Source of the DNA: Ornithinibacillus contaminans
Lineage (GTDB): Bacteria; Bacillota; Bacilli; Bacillales; Amphibacillaceae
Reading direction: 5' to 3'
Assembly (NCBI RefSeq): GCF_001038425.2
Contig: NZ_LDPV02000050.1
Coordinates: 285,454-349,453, forward strand
Length of the DNA stretch: 64,000 nt
Notes under the pieces: generated by a model
What the model saw: the letters and a program-made list of their open reading frames with translations, nothing else
What the model was told of the DNA's origin: nothing
Databases searched by the model: none
Shown: positions 37,866-46,713 of the stretch, piece after piece
How positions within the stretch are numbered: the first letter of the stretch is position 1
Layout: every line of letters starts with the position of its first letter
Translations under genes and position numbers: made by a program

Positions 37866-38309
37866 TTACTTCTCTTTCATCTCTACGACCTTTAATTCAG
37901 CTTGTGAATACAATTTTTCTTCTAAGTCTGCAAGTCTTTCCTTTAACTGCATGTTTTCCTTAGTAAGAATCATATTTTGCTCTAAGGTCTTTTTCTTATC
38001 TAATATTAGCTTTTTATTCTTCTCTCTAATCTGTTTCAAGCGATCAGACTGAGTTGTTCCTTTCGGTTTAGATATTACCCCTTCAGAATCCCTTAAATCT
38101 CTTTGAAGAGAACTAGCTTCTTCTATCATAGCCTTTAAATCAGGACGATTGGTTGAGAGTGTTTTTCGTGACACCTTTGCCATTTTTGAAACGCTGCTAA
38201 TATTTATAGGCTTGTTGCTCTTTTTCAAGAGTTCAAGTGCTTTTTTGACCTTTTCGGCAGTTAGAAGTCTATTTTTTTCCGCTAAACTTAGCTCTTTCTC
38301 ATTTTTCAT
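37866..38309 (-). CDS. tnpC: TnpC-like accessory protein (DUF6262-type)
   Basis: A highly charged protein of 147 residues: an N-terminal helical domain resembling a helix-turn-helix (VSKMAKVSRKTLSTNRPDLK, about 40-60) and a long coiled coil (about 85-145). Its length and its place after two recombinases match TnpC of Tn554 and related DUF6262 proteins, which influence the orientation and rate of transposition. The gene overlaps the end of the upstream recombinase. The ATG at 38309 follows AGGTG by six bases; a GTG nine bases earlier is possible. Confidence 0.75.
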   Translation of the reverse strand: MKNEKELSLAEKNRLLTAEKVKKALELLKKSNKPINISSVSKMAKVSRKTLSTNRPDLKAMIEEASSLQRDLRDSEGVISKPKGTTQSDRLKQIREKNKKLILDKKKTLEQNMILTKENMQLKERLADLEEKLYSQAELKVVEMKEK

Positions 38310-39903
38310 ATTTAGCACCTGCCACCTGTTCTAAAGCATCTTGGAATTCGCTTTCCGCCATCTTTCTTTCTAAGTCCGAGATATAACTTGATAACTTTTC
38401 CCTTTGATAACGAAGTTTGCTCGAGAAGATACTATTTTCATCATTCTTCTCTAATTCTTTATCCACTCTTTCGAGCCTTTTTTCATATATCGGTAGATGA
38501 TTTGACGACGCTATGAAGTTATTGCATCCTAAGCAGACCCCATCTTGTGCACATGGCTCTCCTCGCATAGGGTGGTGTAAACACATACCATGAGGTAATA
38601 ATTCGATTTTAAGGCTTCTACGCATTTTATCTATTTGTTCAACTGTTTTTCCCTTAAATGGGTTTTCTTCGCCTTCTATTCTCTGAATTACAGTTTTATT
38701 AGAGGAGCTAATTGGAATCTCACCAGATAAAAGTCCCTTAATAACCTCTTGTTTTTCATGTTTAGTATGATCATAAGTTTCTGTCATAAGAATAGAAGCG
38801 TGTCCTAACATTTCTGCTACATCTTGTATTTTCATTCCGCCTTTTAAAGCATAGGTAGTGAATATATGTCTAAAATAGTGTTGTGTTAACTTTAACGGTT
38901 TACCATGTTCATCCCTAAGTCCATGCTTTTTAATAAACGGAGTCAATCTATTTTTGCCCCAATTTGAATGGTCTGCTATTAAATACCTATCCTTTTGATT
39001 TCTAGCTTTCACTATAAAAAGGTATGGTTTTCCTGTTTTGATTCGCAAAGGTTCTGAATACTTTTCTAAAGCTTTAATTGTTTCCACCAATATTTCATTA
39101 GCTGGTCTTGTTACCCAAACAAGTTCTTTCTTTGTTTTCCAAGTTAGGAAGGTAATGTGGGCTTCTCCATTAATTGTACTTAAACGATTAGCTTCCATTA
39201 AGACAACTTCACTGATACGATGCCCTAATTGCGTTGAAATAAGAATGCCTGCTGATACGAGCACATCCTCACCTTTTCTTATTTTCTCTCTCGCTAAGTT
39301 AATTAATTTATCAACAATTTCAGAATCCGGCAATACCTTGTTAGTTTTACCTAGTTTCGTACCTTCTATTACTCTGTTATTCCTAATAATCAATTCATCA
39401 TAAATGTTATTTATTCTAGCTGAATCTCTTGGAACTTGCCAACCTCGTTGACTACCTCGGATTAACAAATCTTTTACACATTGAGCTGACTTTGTTATAC
39501 TTTGCGCACTAAGAGGTGCTCCTCTAACACTATCGACATTAATCAAATACTCAAAGTATTCACGTACTATATTATTCGTGAAATCCTGGAAGGATTGAAT
39601 GTGCTGCTTATTCTTTAAGAACTTTCTCAATTGACTAAATGCTGCATACTTCCTCTTTACCGAATTGTATACCACCATCTTCAATTCCGACATAATGTAC
39701 CTTTTCACAGTGACTTTAATATTTGGCCAATCATTAAATACTGTGAAGTCAATACGAAACTTGGCATCATTCCAATGAGGGGCATAAACAAATCCTTTAA
39801 AATCCCATATATCATCATTAAATTTACTGTTACCACAACGCCATTCTATCTCAAGGCTTGAGGGATTATCATCAACAATAGGTGTATCTTTATTTATCAC
39901 CAT
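38299..39903 (-). CDS. tnpB: Tyrosine recombinase, third of trio (TnpB-like)
   Basis: The 534-residue recombinase has a SAM-like N-terminal DNA-binding region (about 80-170) and a catalytic domain with Arg in QLGHRISEVVLM, His-x-x-Arg in HYFRHIF, His in MLGHASI and the nucleophile in ETYDHTKHEK. A Cys/His cluster (CLHH, then CLGC) lies in the C-terminal third, as in Tn554 TnpB and related proteins. It starts one base after the previous recombinase stops and overlaps tnpC, so the trio is one operon. All catalytic residues look intact. Confidence 0.88.
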   Translation of the reverse strand: MVINKDTPIVDDNPSSLEIEWRCGNSKFNDDIWDFKGFVYAPHWNDAKFRIDFTVFNDWPNIKVTVKRYIMSELKMVVYNSVKRKYAAFSQLRKFLKNKQHIQSFQDFTNNIVREYFEYLINVDSVRGAPLSAQSITKSAQCVKDLLIRGSQRGWQVPRDSARINNIYDELIIRNNRVIEGTKLGKTNKVLPDSEIVDKLINLAREKIRKGEDVLVSAGILISTQLGHRISEVVLMEANRLSTINGEAHITFLTWKTKKELVWVTRPANEILVETIKALEKYSEPLRIKTGKPYLFIVKARNQKDRYLIADHSNWGKNRLTPFIKKHGLRDEHGKPLKLTQHYFRHIFTTYALKGGMKIQDVAEMLGHASILMTETYDHTKHEKQEVIKGLLSGEIPISSSNKTVIQRIEGEENPFKGKTVEQIDKMRRSLKIELLPHGMCLHHPMRGEPCAQDGVCLGCNNFIASSNHLPIYEKRLERVDKELEKNDENSIFSSKLRYQREKLSSYISDLERKMAESEFQDALEQVAGAKYEK

Positions 39904-39904
39904 T

Positions 39905-41332
39905 TTACGCCCTCCCTTGAAGGACCGACATTCGGTTAATTATGTCTTCTAGAGCCTTTTCTGTCTCAAATAGATGATATTCACTACCCATTAAGTATTC
40001 TGATAAATAACGCTGCTTATCAGCTTTTATACGCTCTAAATGATCCTTATGTACATCAAGGAATTCAGGAGTAGTAATAAACTTAGGACAGAACAAGCAA
40101 GCATTAGGTTTTCGACAATCAATAACCTTCTCCCCAATCGGTTTAGCGCATACTCCATCAGGAAGCTGTGCCATCAATCTTTTTGCATTATCAGGTTGAT
40201 TTCCATCTTTATCTACAATGTCGTTGGTACTTTTTTTTATTACACCTATAAAGCCAAGTTTCTTATACTCTTTTGTTAGTCTGTCATTTCTAACTTTTGC
40301 ATATAGTCGTGTAGAGTGCATGGATTCATGCCCTAAATAATCTTTTACTTCAAAAGGACTCATCCCATTATTTAAAAGATCTGTGCCAATATGATGACGG
40401 AAGTTATGATAAGTCAATATGGCTAAATTCCCGTTAGAATCTCTTATATCAAAACGTTTTAAATATCGCTTTAACCATCTTCTAGCTTCATGCTGCTTTA
40501 AAGGACTGTATTTTTTATTAATTGGTTGATAGTAATAAAATATTTTCTCAGTTTTATATGCTAATCGTATTTCTTCTGTAGCCTTACAAATATAATCAAT
40601 TGCTATCGCTACATCTCTATTAACAGGAATAAATCTTTCACTATTGTTTTTCGGACTCTCAACCTCCATTAAATACTTATTCATCAAGTCCCTGTTCATG
40701 CAATCTGCATTCAGATTTAAAGCTTCTGATAGTCGGATTCCAGTGTGTCTAATAACAGTAATTAATGCCCATAATACGACTTCGTTTAGATTTTCCAAAT
40801 ACGGCTTTATTTTCGATTTCCAATGAAGAAGCGAAGAATCAATAGATTCCATTACATCATCGTCAATAAGCATGCTTTTTAAAGTATCCTCTGTCTGTAA
40901 TGTACGTTGTTCCGTTCCATCAAACACCTCATTTATGGGAAAACCCTCCCATTCAAATAATTGTCCATGCTTAATAAAATGCTTTAAAGAAGTAATTGAA
41001 AGTGATCTGGATGAAGGACTATTCACATTTGCTAATAGGTAGTAAACAAAGCCCTCTATTAACTCATACGATACATCCTCAAATGTATCTATTTCGATAC
41101 CATAATCCTTTAAAAATTCCCAGAATACATCCAAAGAGTAGTTGTATCTGTTTAACGTAGAATACTCTAACCTACCAATTGTAATATTTTCTTTTGTAAT
41201 CCTTTTAATGGTTTCTTTAAACCATTCGTTTGGTAAATGCCCAAATTCAAAAGTGAAGTCAGACAAATCATTATTTGACGGAATTACCCATTTATCTTTT
41301 TTAATATCAATACGAGGGAGTATGTTATTCAT
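39905..41332 (-). CDS. Tyrosine recombinase, second of trio
   Basis: A 475-residue tyrosine recombinase: N-terminal core-binding domain (about 30-130), catalytic domain with Arg in HTGIRLSEALNL, HNFRHHI, LGHESMHST and the nucleophile in RLYAKV, then a C-terminal zinc-type cluster (CRKPNACLFC). Three such genes in a row are typical of Tn554-like and recombinase-in-trio elements, where each protein is needed for movement. It overlaps the first recombinase by eight bases, and the next gene follows by one base. Confidence 0.88.
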   Translation of the reverse strand: MNNILPRIDIKKDKWVIPSNNDLSDFTFEFGHLPNEWFKETIKRITKENITIGRLEYSTLNRYNYSLDVFWEFLKDYGIEIDTFEDVSYELIEGFVYYLLANVNSPSSRSLSITSLKHFIKHGQLFEWEGFPINEVFDGTEQRTLQTEDTLKSMLIDDDVMESIDSSLLHWKSKIKPYLENLNEVVLWALITVIRHTGIRLSEALNLNADCMNRDLMNKYLMEVESPKNNSERFIPVNRDVAIAIDYICKATEEIRLAYKTEKIFYYYQPINKKYSPLKQHEARRWLKRYLKRFDIRDSNGNLAILTYHNFRHHIGTDLLNNGMSPFEVKDYLGHESMHSTRLYAKVRNDRLTKEYKKLGFIGVIKKSTNDIVDKDGNQPDNAKRLMAQLPDGVCAKPIGEKVIDCRKPNACLFCPKFITTPEFLDVHKDHLERIKADKQRYLSEYLMGSEYHLFETEKALEDIINRMSVLQGRA

Positions 41333-42437
41333 TAGACAACACGCCCTTCTTACTATCTAAAAATCTTTCATAAGCCATTATTTTAGTTTGAATTGATGGC
41401 TCTGTATATTTAGCGGTGGTTTCAATACTTGCATGCCCCAAACGGTCCTTTATGATATTTATATCAACTCCAAGATCTTGTAATTCGGAACTATGAGTAT
41501 GTCTTAATGAATGGGGGGTCAACTTAATATACTTGAAGTCACATTTAGATTCAATATCTTGAATAACTGTTTCAATAGATGATCTCCCTATTGGTTCACC
41601 TAAATTAGCCCTAGAATGTGAAACGAATATATAATCGGCACCGTCATTATCAGGTCGATGATACAATATATAGTCGTCTATATCTTGCAATAACCTAATT
41701 GAAACAGGGATTGTTCTTTCACCGGTTTTAAGTTGTCTATCAAGTGATTCATTATCTCGCTCAATAAGATAAAGATTCCCTGTTTTTTCTGTTGGATCAG
41801 GATAGTCATAGTCATCAATTTTTAAATGTAAAAGTTCCGAAACTCTATATCCTGTTTCATATAGTAAATTAAAGATTAACTTGTTTCTAAACTTTAAAGA
41901 TACGTCTCCATTCCATAATGTCTCAATCATTTCATAACACTTATCCACATCTTTTTCATATAATCTCTTTTTATCACGTTTCTTTTTATGCTTTCTTCTA
42001 AAGTAATTATGTAGATTATTATCCCAATTTTTGGTTGTATGTCTGAAATATCCCTTTCTTTGTTTATGTTCATAACCTTTTATTTTAACTACCGGTGACT
42101 CTTCAACAAAACCACCAGTAGCTTCAAAATGTCTATAAAAGGAACCTAAAGTAGCAAGATATCTATTTAATGTAGGAGGCGATACTCTTCCCTTTATATT
42201 TCTGTTGTCAACATATTCAATGAAACTAGTTAAATGTTTTGGCCTCACCTCAAAAAACCTTAGCCTTTTCTGTTCAAGCCACATATAAAAAATCTTTAAA
42301 TCATTTAAGTAACCTCTAACAGTATTGGGTGACATTCCATTTAGTTCCAGTGTAGTTGTATAATCTAGTACTTCCGGAATAATCCTCATATTAGTGTCAA
42401 CTAATACAAAAGATGTTAATGTTTTCTCTACCTTCAA
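41325..42437 (-). CDS. tnpA: Tyrosine recombinase, first of trio (TnpA-like)
   Basis: A 370-residue recombinase close in size to TnpA of Tn554. It has an N-terminal SAM-like domain (about 15-105; MSPNTVRGYLNDLKIF) and a catalytic domain with Arg in ETGYRVSELLHL, HSLRHTH, RLGHASI and the nucleophile in AKYTEP. The start is TTG at 42437, seven bases after GGGGAGG; upstream in-frame ATGs lack a ribosome binding site. The IS3-family copy begins 175 bases upstream and may have displaced or supplied its promoter. Confidence 0.88.
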   Translation of the reverse strand: MKVEKTLTSFVLVDTNMRIIPEVLDYTTTLELNGMSPNTVRGYLNDLKIFYMWLEQKRLRFFEVRPKHLTSFIEYVDNRNIKGRVSPPTLNRYLATLGSFYRHFEATGGFVEESPVVKIKGYEHKQRKGYFRHTTKNWDNNLHNYFRRKHKKKRDKKRLYEKDVDKCYEMIETLWNGDVSLKFRNKLIFNLLYETGYRVSELLHLKIDDYDYPDPTEKTGNLYLIERDNESLDRQLKTGERTIPVSIRLLQDIDDYILYHRPDNDGADYIFVSHSRANLGEPIGRSSIETVIQDIESKCDFKYIKLTPHSLRHTHSSELQDLGVDINIIKDRLGHASIETTAKYTEPSIQTKIMAYERFLDSKKGVLSNE

Positions 42438-42683
42438 TACAAATCCTCCCCACCTAGAAAAAACTAATCTTTTCTTCATTATATATTGAAGTTCCCAAGT
42501 ACCTTGGTAATTGCGTGATTCCACTCTACAAAACATTAACCACTTGAATTATAGAGCTATAATGTCTTCTCTATACGAATATCAAAAACTATTTTCATTT
42601 TAATATGATGCTAGACTAAAAAGTAGACACAGATTTTTATAATAAAAATAACAATAATCATAATCATAATGAGGTGTGTCTAA

Positions 42684-42977
42684 ATGTCCAGAGGAACTGG
42701 AAAACGGTATGATGAAACATTTAAGAAAGAAACGGTAAAGTACATTCTTGAGAACAGTAAACCAATCACTCAAGTAGCCAGGGAAACAGGCGTGAACAGT
42801 AATACGTTACATGGTTGGATCAAGAAATATGGTCAGCAGCCCGAAATAAAGGCAGCCCAAACCTTTTCAACTCCTGATGCTGAATTAAAAGCATTAAAAA
42901 AGCAATTACGTGATTTGGAAGAGGAGAATGAAATTTTAAAAAAGGCGATGCACTACTTCGCGAAAAGCCCTCGGTAA
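42684..42977 (+). CDS. IS3-family transposase OrfA
   Basis: The 97-residue OrfA has an N-terminal helix-turn-helix (TQVARETGVNSNTLHGWIKK, about 30-49) that binds the terminal repeats and a C-terminal leucine zipper (about 70-92). GAGGTG lies before the ATG. An A-AAA-AAG slippery stretch (42938-42944) near its end would shift ribosomes by -1 into OrfB to make the full transposase. Confidence 0.87.
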   Translation: MSRGTGKRYDETFKKETVKYILENSKPITQVARETGVNSNTLHGWIKKYGQQPEIKAAQTFSTPDAELKALKKQLRDLEEENEILKKAMHYFAKSPR

Positions 42978-43846
42978 AGTTTGAATTTATTCACAAAAAT
43001 CGCTCCCATTACCGAGTGGAGAAGATGTGCAATGTGCTGGGAGTTTCAAAAGCTGGTTATTTTAAATGGTTAAAACGGCCCAAGAGTGATCGACAAAAGA
43101 AGCATGAAAAATTGTCTCAGAAAGTACTACAAACACACTTAGAGTTTAAGCAACGTTATGGCAGTGTTAAAATTGCAAAAACGCTCAACAGACGCGGTAT
43201 AAAGGTAAGTGAACGTACCGTTTCTCGTATTATGACTAAAGATAATTGGAAGTCGTGTACGGTAAAAAAATACAAAGCTACAACCAATTCTAAACATCAG
43301 CATCCTGTTAGTGAAAATGTATTAGACCGACAATTTAAAGTGGACAAGCCGAATCAATCTTGGGTTGTCGATATCACCTATATTCCTACTAAAGAAGGAT
43401 GGCTATATCTAGCGAGTGTCATGGATTTGTATTCTCGTAAAATCGTGGGATGGTCTATGGATAAAACCATGACAAAAGAGTTAGTGATGAATGCATTAAA
43501 AATGGCTTATCATCGCCAGAAACCTGGAAAAGGGCTTGTTCATCATTCGGATCGTGGGGTCCAATATGCTTCATCGGAATATCAGAAACTATTAAAACAA
43601 TATAAGATGATAGGCAGCATGAGCCGTAAAGGAAACTGTTACGATAATGCTTGTATCGAATCATTTCACGGAATTCTAAAACGAGAACTCGTTTATCAAA
43701 ACAGGTATAAGACACGAAATGAGGCAAGAAAATCACTCTTTGAATACATTGAGTTCTTCTATAATTCAAAAAGGATTCATTCAACCTTGAATTATTATAC
43801 ACCCAATGAATTTGAGAAAATGTATCGTGATCAATCTGCAGCATAA
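42941..43846 (+). CDS. IS3-family transposase OrfB (DDE catalytic part)
   Basis: OrfB is read after a -1 shift at 42938-42944; its first visible residues are KGDALLREKPSVKFEF. The rve catalytic domain has the three acidic residues in WVVDITYIP, HSDRGVQY and NACIESFHG, with the K/R that follows. The frame is intact to its stop, so the element may be active. A GTG at 43016 could start a shorter product lacking the HTH_21 beginning. Confidence 0.87.
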   Translation, partial: KGDALLREKPSVKFEFIHKNRSHYRVEKMCNVLGVSKAGYFKWLKRPKSDRQKKHEKLSQKVLQTHLEFKQRYGSVKIAKTLNRRGIKVSERTVSRIMTKDNWKSCTVKKYKATTNSKHQHPVSENVLDRQFKVDKPNQSWVVDITYIPTKEGWLYLASVMDLYSRKIVGWSMDKTMTKELVMNALKMAYHRQKPGKGLVHHSDRGVQYASSEYQKLLKQYKMIGSMSRKGNCYDNACIESFHGILKRELVYQNRYKTRNEARKSLFEYIEFFYNSKRIHSTLNYYTPNEFEKMYRDQSAA

Positions 43847-44104
43847 TATTTCACCTTCATAAAAAAGTTTAAAAATGGTTTTCTTTTAAACTTTTTTATG
43901 AAGGCCACCAAGCGAAAGCGCGGTAGAAAATCTGTGTCTACTTTCTTGACATAGTATCAAAACTAAATAGTTACATTAAAGTTGATAAATTTCCCCTCGC
44001 TTTCTAGGAAAAATCGTACATTAGAGACTCTAACTATAAAAAAGCTTGTAGAGAATAAACACCGACTATCTCTACAAGCCAGAAAGTCAACTATAGACTT
44101 TTTG

Positions 44105-44278
44105 TTACTTTTTAACTTTATTTAATTGAATAGCCAATATAAGAGATGTTTGAATAACTAATATAACTAATAGAGTTATAATCATAGTACTATCTAGCGA
44201 AGAATTTATGTTCATTAAGTAAAATGCTAGTGTGCTAATAATCAATATTAATACAAATGTAACTAAGGTTCTTCTCAT
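44105..44278 (-). CDS. Very small membrane protein of the transposon cargo
   Basis: A 57-residue protein with two membrane helices (RTLVTFVLILIISTLAFYLM and IITLLVILVIQTSLILAIQL) and a short basic tail. The ATG at 44278 follows AAAAAGGTGG by eight bases. It lies 16 bases after the secreted-protein gene, in the same operon. The arrangement, a secreted protein followed by a tiny membrane protein, resembles bacteriocin-immunity pairs, but there is no family match to support this. Function unknown. Confidence 0.6.
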   Translation of the reverse strand: MRRTLVTFVLILIISTLAFYLMNINSSLDSTMIITLLVILVIQTSLILAIQLNKVKK

Positions 44279-44294
44279 GATGATGTCCACCTTT

Positions 44295-45128
44295 TTAATA
44301 GACTAGCTCTATGCCATATGATCTTGTATCTGTTGCAGAGGTAGGTACTATCCCTAATCCCGCTGGATAAACACTAATCGAAGGCATACCACTAATTCTT
44401 TTATGACCATACTCAAATTTAACATTTGTGGTACCATGATTTGAACCAAGAGTATAAATGTATTGACCTACATATCCTTTATGCAAAGTAAAATCGCTAT
44501 ATCCTTTTAGATCATATCTCGCAGCCACACCAGCTCCTGCATCCCAATCTCCATTTGAAACTGTAGATTTTATAGCGCCACAAGACCAATTTCCTTCTCC
44601 CCAAAAATCATAACAATATCGGCTTGAATGTTGAGTCGGGCTGCCATTGCTCATTGGAATGGCAAACCCCGCACTTGAAGGTAAACCAATCGCAAATTTA
44701 TCAATTAGAGTATACGCTGGATCGTTTAGCCATTCAAAATTTCCATAAAGGTAAAATTTGTTATAACCCGAACGGTCACTTGTTACCTTATAACCTACCC
44801 CCGCGACTTTTATATCACTATTGGGTATTATTCCCAACGTTCCAATTTCACCTAAAATAGAAAGAACTCTATCATCATTCTCTGTTTCTATGTTGTCGTA
44901 ATATACAACAGAGTCGATGATCTCTGCTTCATTCTTTACTAACTCCTTTGCAACTTCAATAGGTAGGTCTTCAATCTCTTCCATGGTATGACCGACCTCG
45001 TTCAATAAATATTTGTACTCTTCTTCTGTTAATTCATTAGATGTGGATTCTGCTGATACGTTAAGACCAAAAGTAAATAACCCTAAAACTACTAACAGTA
45101 ACAATAACGGCAATTTTTTAAGTCCCAT
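44295..45128 (-). CDS. Secreted protein of unknown function, transposon cargo
   Basis: A 277-residue exported protein with a clear signal peptide (about 1-26, cleavage after VSA). A short acidic propeptide-like stretch (about 30-65) is followed by a beta-rich domain of about 190 residues with many Gly, Tyr and Trp and two Cys (RYCYDFWGEGNWSCG, about 170-184) that could form a disulfide. I do not recognise the family. It is the only sizeable cargo gene of the Tn554-like element apart from rpsR and is followed by a tiny membrane protein. An extracellular effector, toxin or surface protein is possible. Confidence 0.66.
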   Translation of the reverse strand: MGLKKLPLLLLLVVLGLFTFGLNVSAESTSNELTEEEYKYLLNEVGHTMEEIEDLPIEVAKELVKNEAEIIDSVVYYDNIETENDDRVLSILGEIGTLGIIPNSDIKVAGVGYKVTSDRSGYNKFYLYGNFEWLNDPAYTLIDKFAIGLPSSAGFAIPMSNGSPTQHSSRYCYDFWGEGNWSCGAIKSTVSNGDWDAGAGVAARYDLKGYSDFTLHKGYVGQYIYTLGSNHGTTNVKFEYGHKRISGMPSISVYPAGLGIVPTSATDTRSYGIELVY

Positions 45129-45674
45129 TTCATCAATCGCTCCTCTTTTTGAATTTTTAGAACCTAATAACTACTATTCTACAAAAATCGCAGAATACCT
45201 TCCTATTATTCAAATTTATTACAAAATAGTTCTTTTTTCCTATTTTAGGCATTATAAAGGCTTTCTATTAAAATTTATATTTCAACCGGGAAAGCAAATG
45301 CATTTATAGAAAGTGGTCATCATCCGTATTGTAAGCGTGTAAGATAAACTCAGATGATGACGAGGAGAAGTAAACTTGCTTCCGAAAGGAAAGAAGTTGA
45401 TTATTTATATGCAGAGGCGGGTGGTGTGTTCGATAGAGGTACTAAGAAGAAAAAGGGCTTAGATATACACCTTGAAGTTGTGCATGCAGAGAAAGATTTA
45501 ATACATCGCGCTACCCGTTTATCCTACTTTAAATTAACATTGTAAAACCTGTTACCTTTTTAAAAATAAGAAATATAGATAGAATTCTTACTTTATAGAA
45601 ATTTACCAACTATAATGTTACTGGGAACCAGGTGGTTGTGCTTTAATGAGTTATTACTTTATACAAATTTTCAA
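45129..45674. other. Gap without a recognisable gene
   Basis: A+T-rich sequence between the cargo protein and rpsR copy 2. It holds the cargo promoter region at its left. A 63-codon frame at 45354-45545 lacks a ribosome binding site and matches nothing I know. Confidence 0.5.
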
Positions 45675-45714
45675 TAGAAAAAAGACACTACAAGTATATA
45701 TTCCCCTGCAATGT
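45675..45714 (-). terminator. Terminator of rpsR copy 2
   Basis: GACACTACAAG and the CTGCAATGTC side pair with G-U pairs around an A+T loop, and a T run follows on the minus strand. It would separate ribosomal protein expression from the transposon cargo. Confidence 0.7.
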
Positions 45715-45729
45715 CTCTTAATATTATTC

Positions 45730-45963
45730 TTATTCTGCTACGTATGGTAATAAAGCCATTTGACGTGCACGTTTGATTGAAATTGTAAGTTTGCGTTGGT
45801 ATTTAGCTGAAGTTCCAGTTACACGACGTGGAAGAATTTTTCCACGCTCTGAAATGAAACGTTTTAGTAAATCAACGTCTTTATAGTCGATGTGCGTAAT
45901 TCCGTTTGCTGTGAAATAACACACTTTACGGCGTTTACCACCGCGTCCGCGACGAGCTGCCAT
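45730..45963 (-). CDS. rpsR: 30S ribosomal protein S18, copy 2 (beside ssb, within the transposon)
   Basis: A second complete S18 of 77 residues, identical to copy 1 except Tyr16 and Ser62. The ATG follows AAAAGGAGG. It lies 249 bases after ssb, a far wider gap than usual in Bacilli, and that gap contains the right-hand recombinase motifs, so this copy is inside the element yet stays in the rpsF-ssb transcript. I infer it replaces the separated chromosomal gene. Sequence identity is about 96 percent, and the last 45 bases before the ATG are identical, after which the copies diverge at once. Confidence 0.93.
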   Translation of the reverse strand: MAARRGRGGKRRKVCYFTANGITHIDYKDVDLLKRFISERGKILPRRVTGTSAKYQRKLTISIKRARQMALLPYVAE

Positions 45964-46068
45964 TTGCAGAACCTCCTTTTCCATTTAGTAAACCTTAGTA
46001 TTGAAGCGACTATTACTAAGAATATATTTTACACATGGCGTATCATTAAAATCTTAATAATGTCAACA

Positions 46069-46205
46069 AATTACTCACTTTTTAGTACACTAATGATAAT
46101 CATGTCATTTCGTACATTTACTCAATTTAGATTACTCACCATGAATAACCCTTAAAACATTGATACACAATGGTTTTGATAGTATTTTCTAGATTACTCA
46201 TTAAT
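46069..46205. other. Right end of the Tn554-like element
   Basis: TAGATTACTC occurs at 46190-46199 and 46128-46137, and AATTACTC at 46069-46076, spaced about 60 bases. They face outward, opposite to the motifs at the left end. The outermost copy is followed by ATTAAT (46200-46205), 7 bases before the ssb stop codon. Joining inner arms from both ends would give TAGATTACTC, six bases, GTGTAATCTA: a symmetric recombination core. Confidence 0.62.
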
Positions 46206-46212
46206 ACACATG

Positions 46213-46695
46213 TCAAAATGGTAAGTCATCATCAGAAATATCAATCGGTTCACCATTGTCTTTAAATGGATCATCATTAAATTGATTCTGATTTTGATTT
46301 TGATTCGGACTTTGGTTCTGGTTTTGTTGGAATCCTGGTGAATAGGAGTCTTGTCCTCCTCTATTTTGGGAAGAACCTTTTGACTCTAAGAATTGTACAC
46401 TATCAGCAACAACTTCTGTTATATATACCATTTTTCCATCCTGACCTTCAAATGAACGCGTTTGAATACGTCCATCAACACCAACCATTCCACCTTTTTT
46501 CATGAAATTGGCAAGGTTTTCTGCAGGTCTTCTCCAAATTACACAGTTAATAAAATCTGCTTCTCTTTCACCTTGTTGGTTAGAAAAAGGGCGGTTTACT
46601 GCAACTGTAAAATTGGCAACTGCAACTCCACTTGGCGTATAACGTAAATCAGGATCCTTCGTTAACCTGCCGACTAACACGACACGATTTAACAT
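46213..46695 (-). CDS. ssb: Single-stranded DNA-binding protein
   Basis: The protein of 160 residues has an OB-fold (about 1-110; [20 protein letters not shown]), a Gln/Asn-rich linker and the C-terminal acidic tip DISDDDLPF that binds replication and repair partners. The ATG at 46695 follows AAGGAG by eight bases. Middle gene of the rpsF-ssb-rpsR operon. The Tn554-like element begins only a few bases after its stop codon, leaving the coding sequence intact. Confidence 0.97.
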   Translation of the reverse strand: MLNRVVLVGRLTKDPDLRYTPSGVAVANFTVAVNRPFSNQQGEREADFINCVIWRRPAENLANFMKKGGMVGVDGRIQTRSFEGQDGKMVYITEVVADSVQFLESKGSSQNRGGQDSYSPGFQQNQNQSPNQNQNQNQFNDDPFKDNGEPIDISDDDLPF

Positions 46696-46713
46696 CAGAA
46701 CCACTCCTTATTA

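Larger units (their letters stand above)
42613..43951 (+). mobile_element. IS3-family insertion sequence (IS150-like), about 1.34 kb
   Basis: Imperfect terminal inverted repeats are visible: AGACTAAAAAGTAGACAC at 42613 and, read inward on the other strand from 43951, TGTCAAGAAAGTAGACAC; both continue AGATTTT. The orfA/orfB pair is intact. It lies inside the Tn554-like element between the recombinase trio and the cargo. I could not identify a convincing short target duplication. Confidence 0.85.

Noticed and set aside
45281..45300. Second Noc-binding site
   Set aside because: TTTCAACCGGGAAA has extra bases in the centre and does not match the 14-bp palindrome.
45354..45545. 63-codon ORF inside the transposon
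   Set aside because: No ribosome binding site, no family resemblance, composition like surrounding noncoding DNA.
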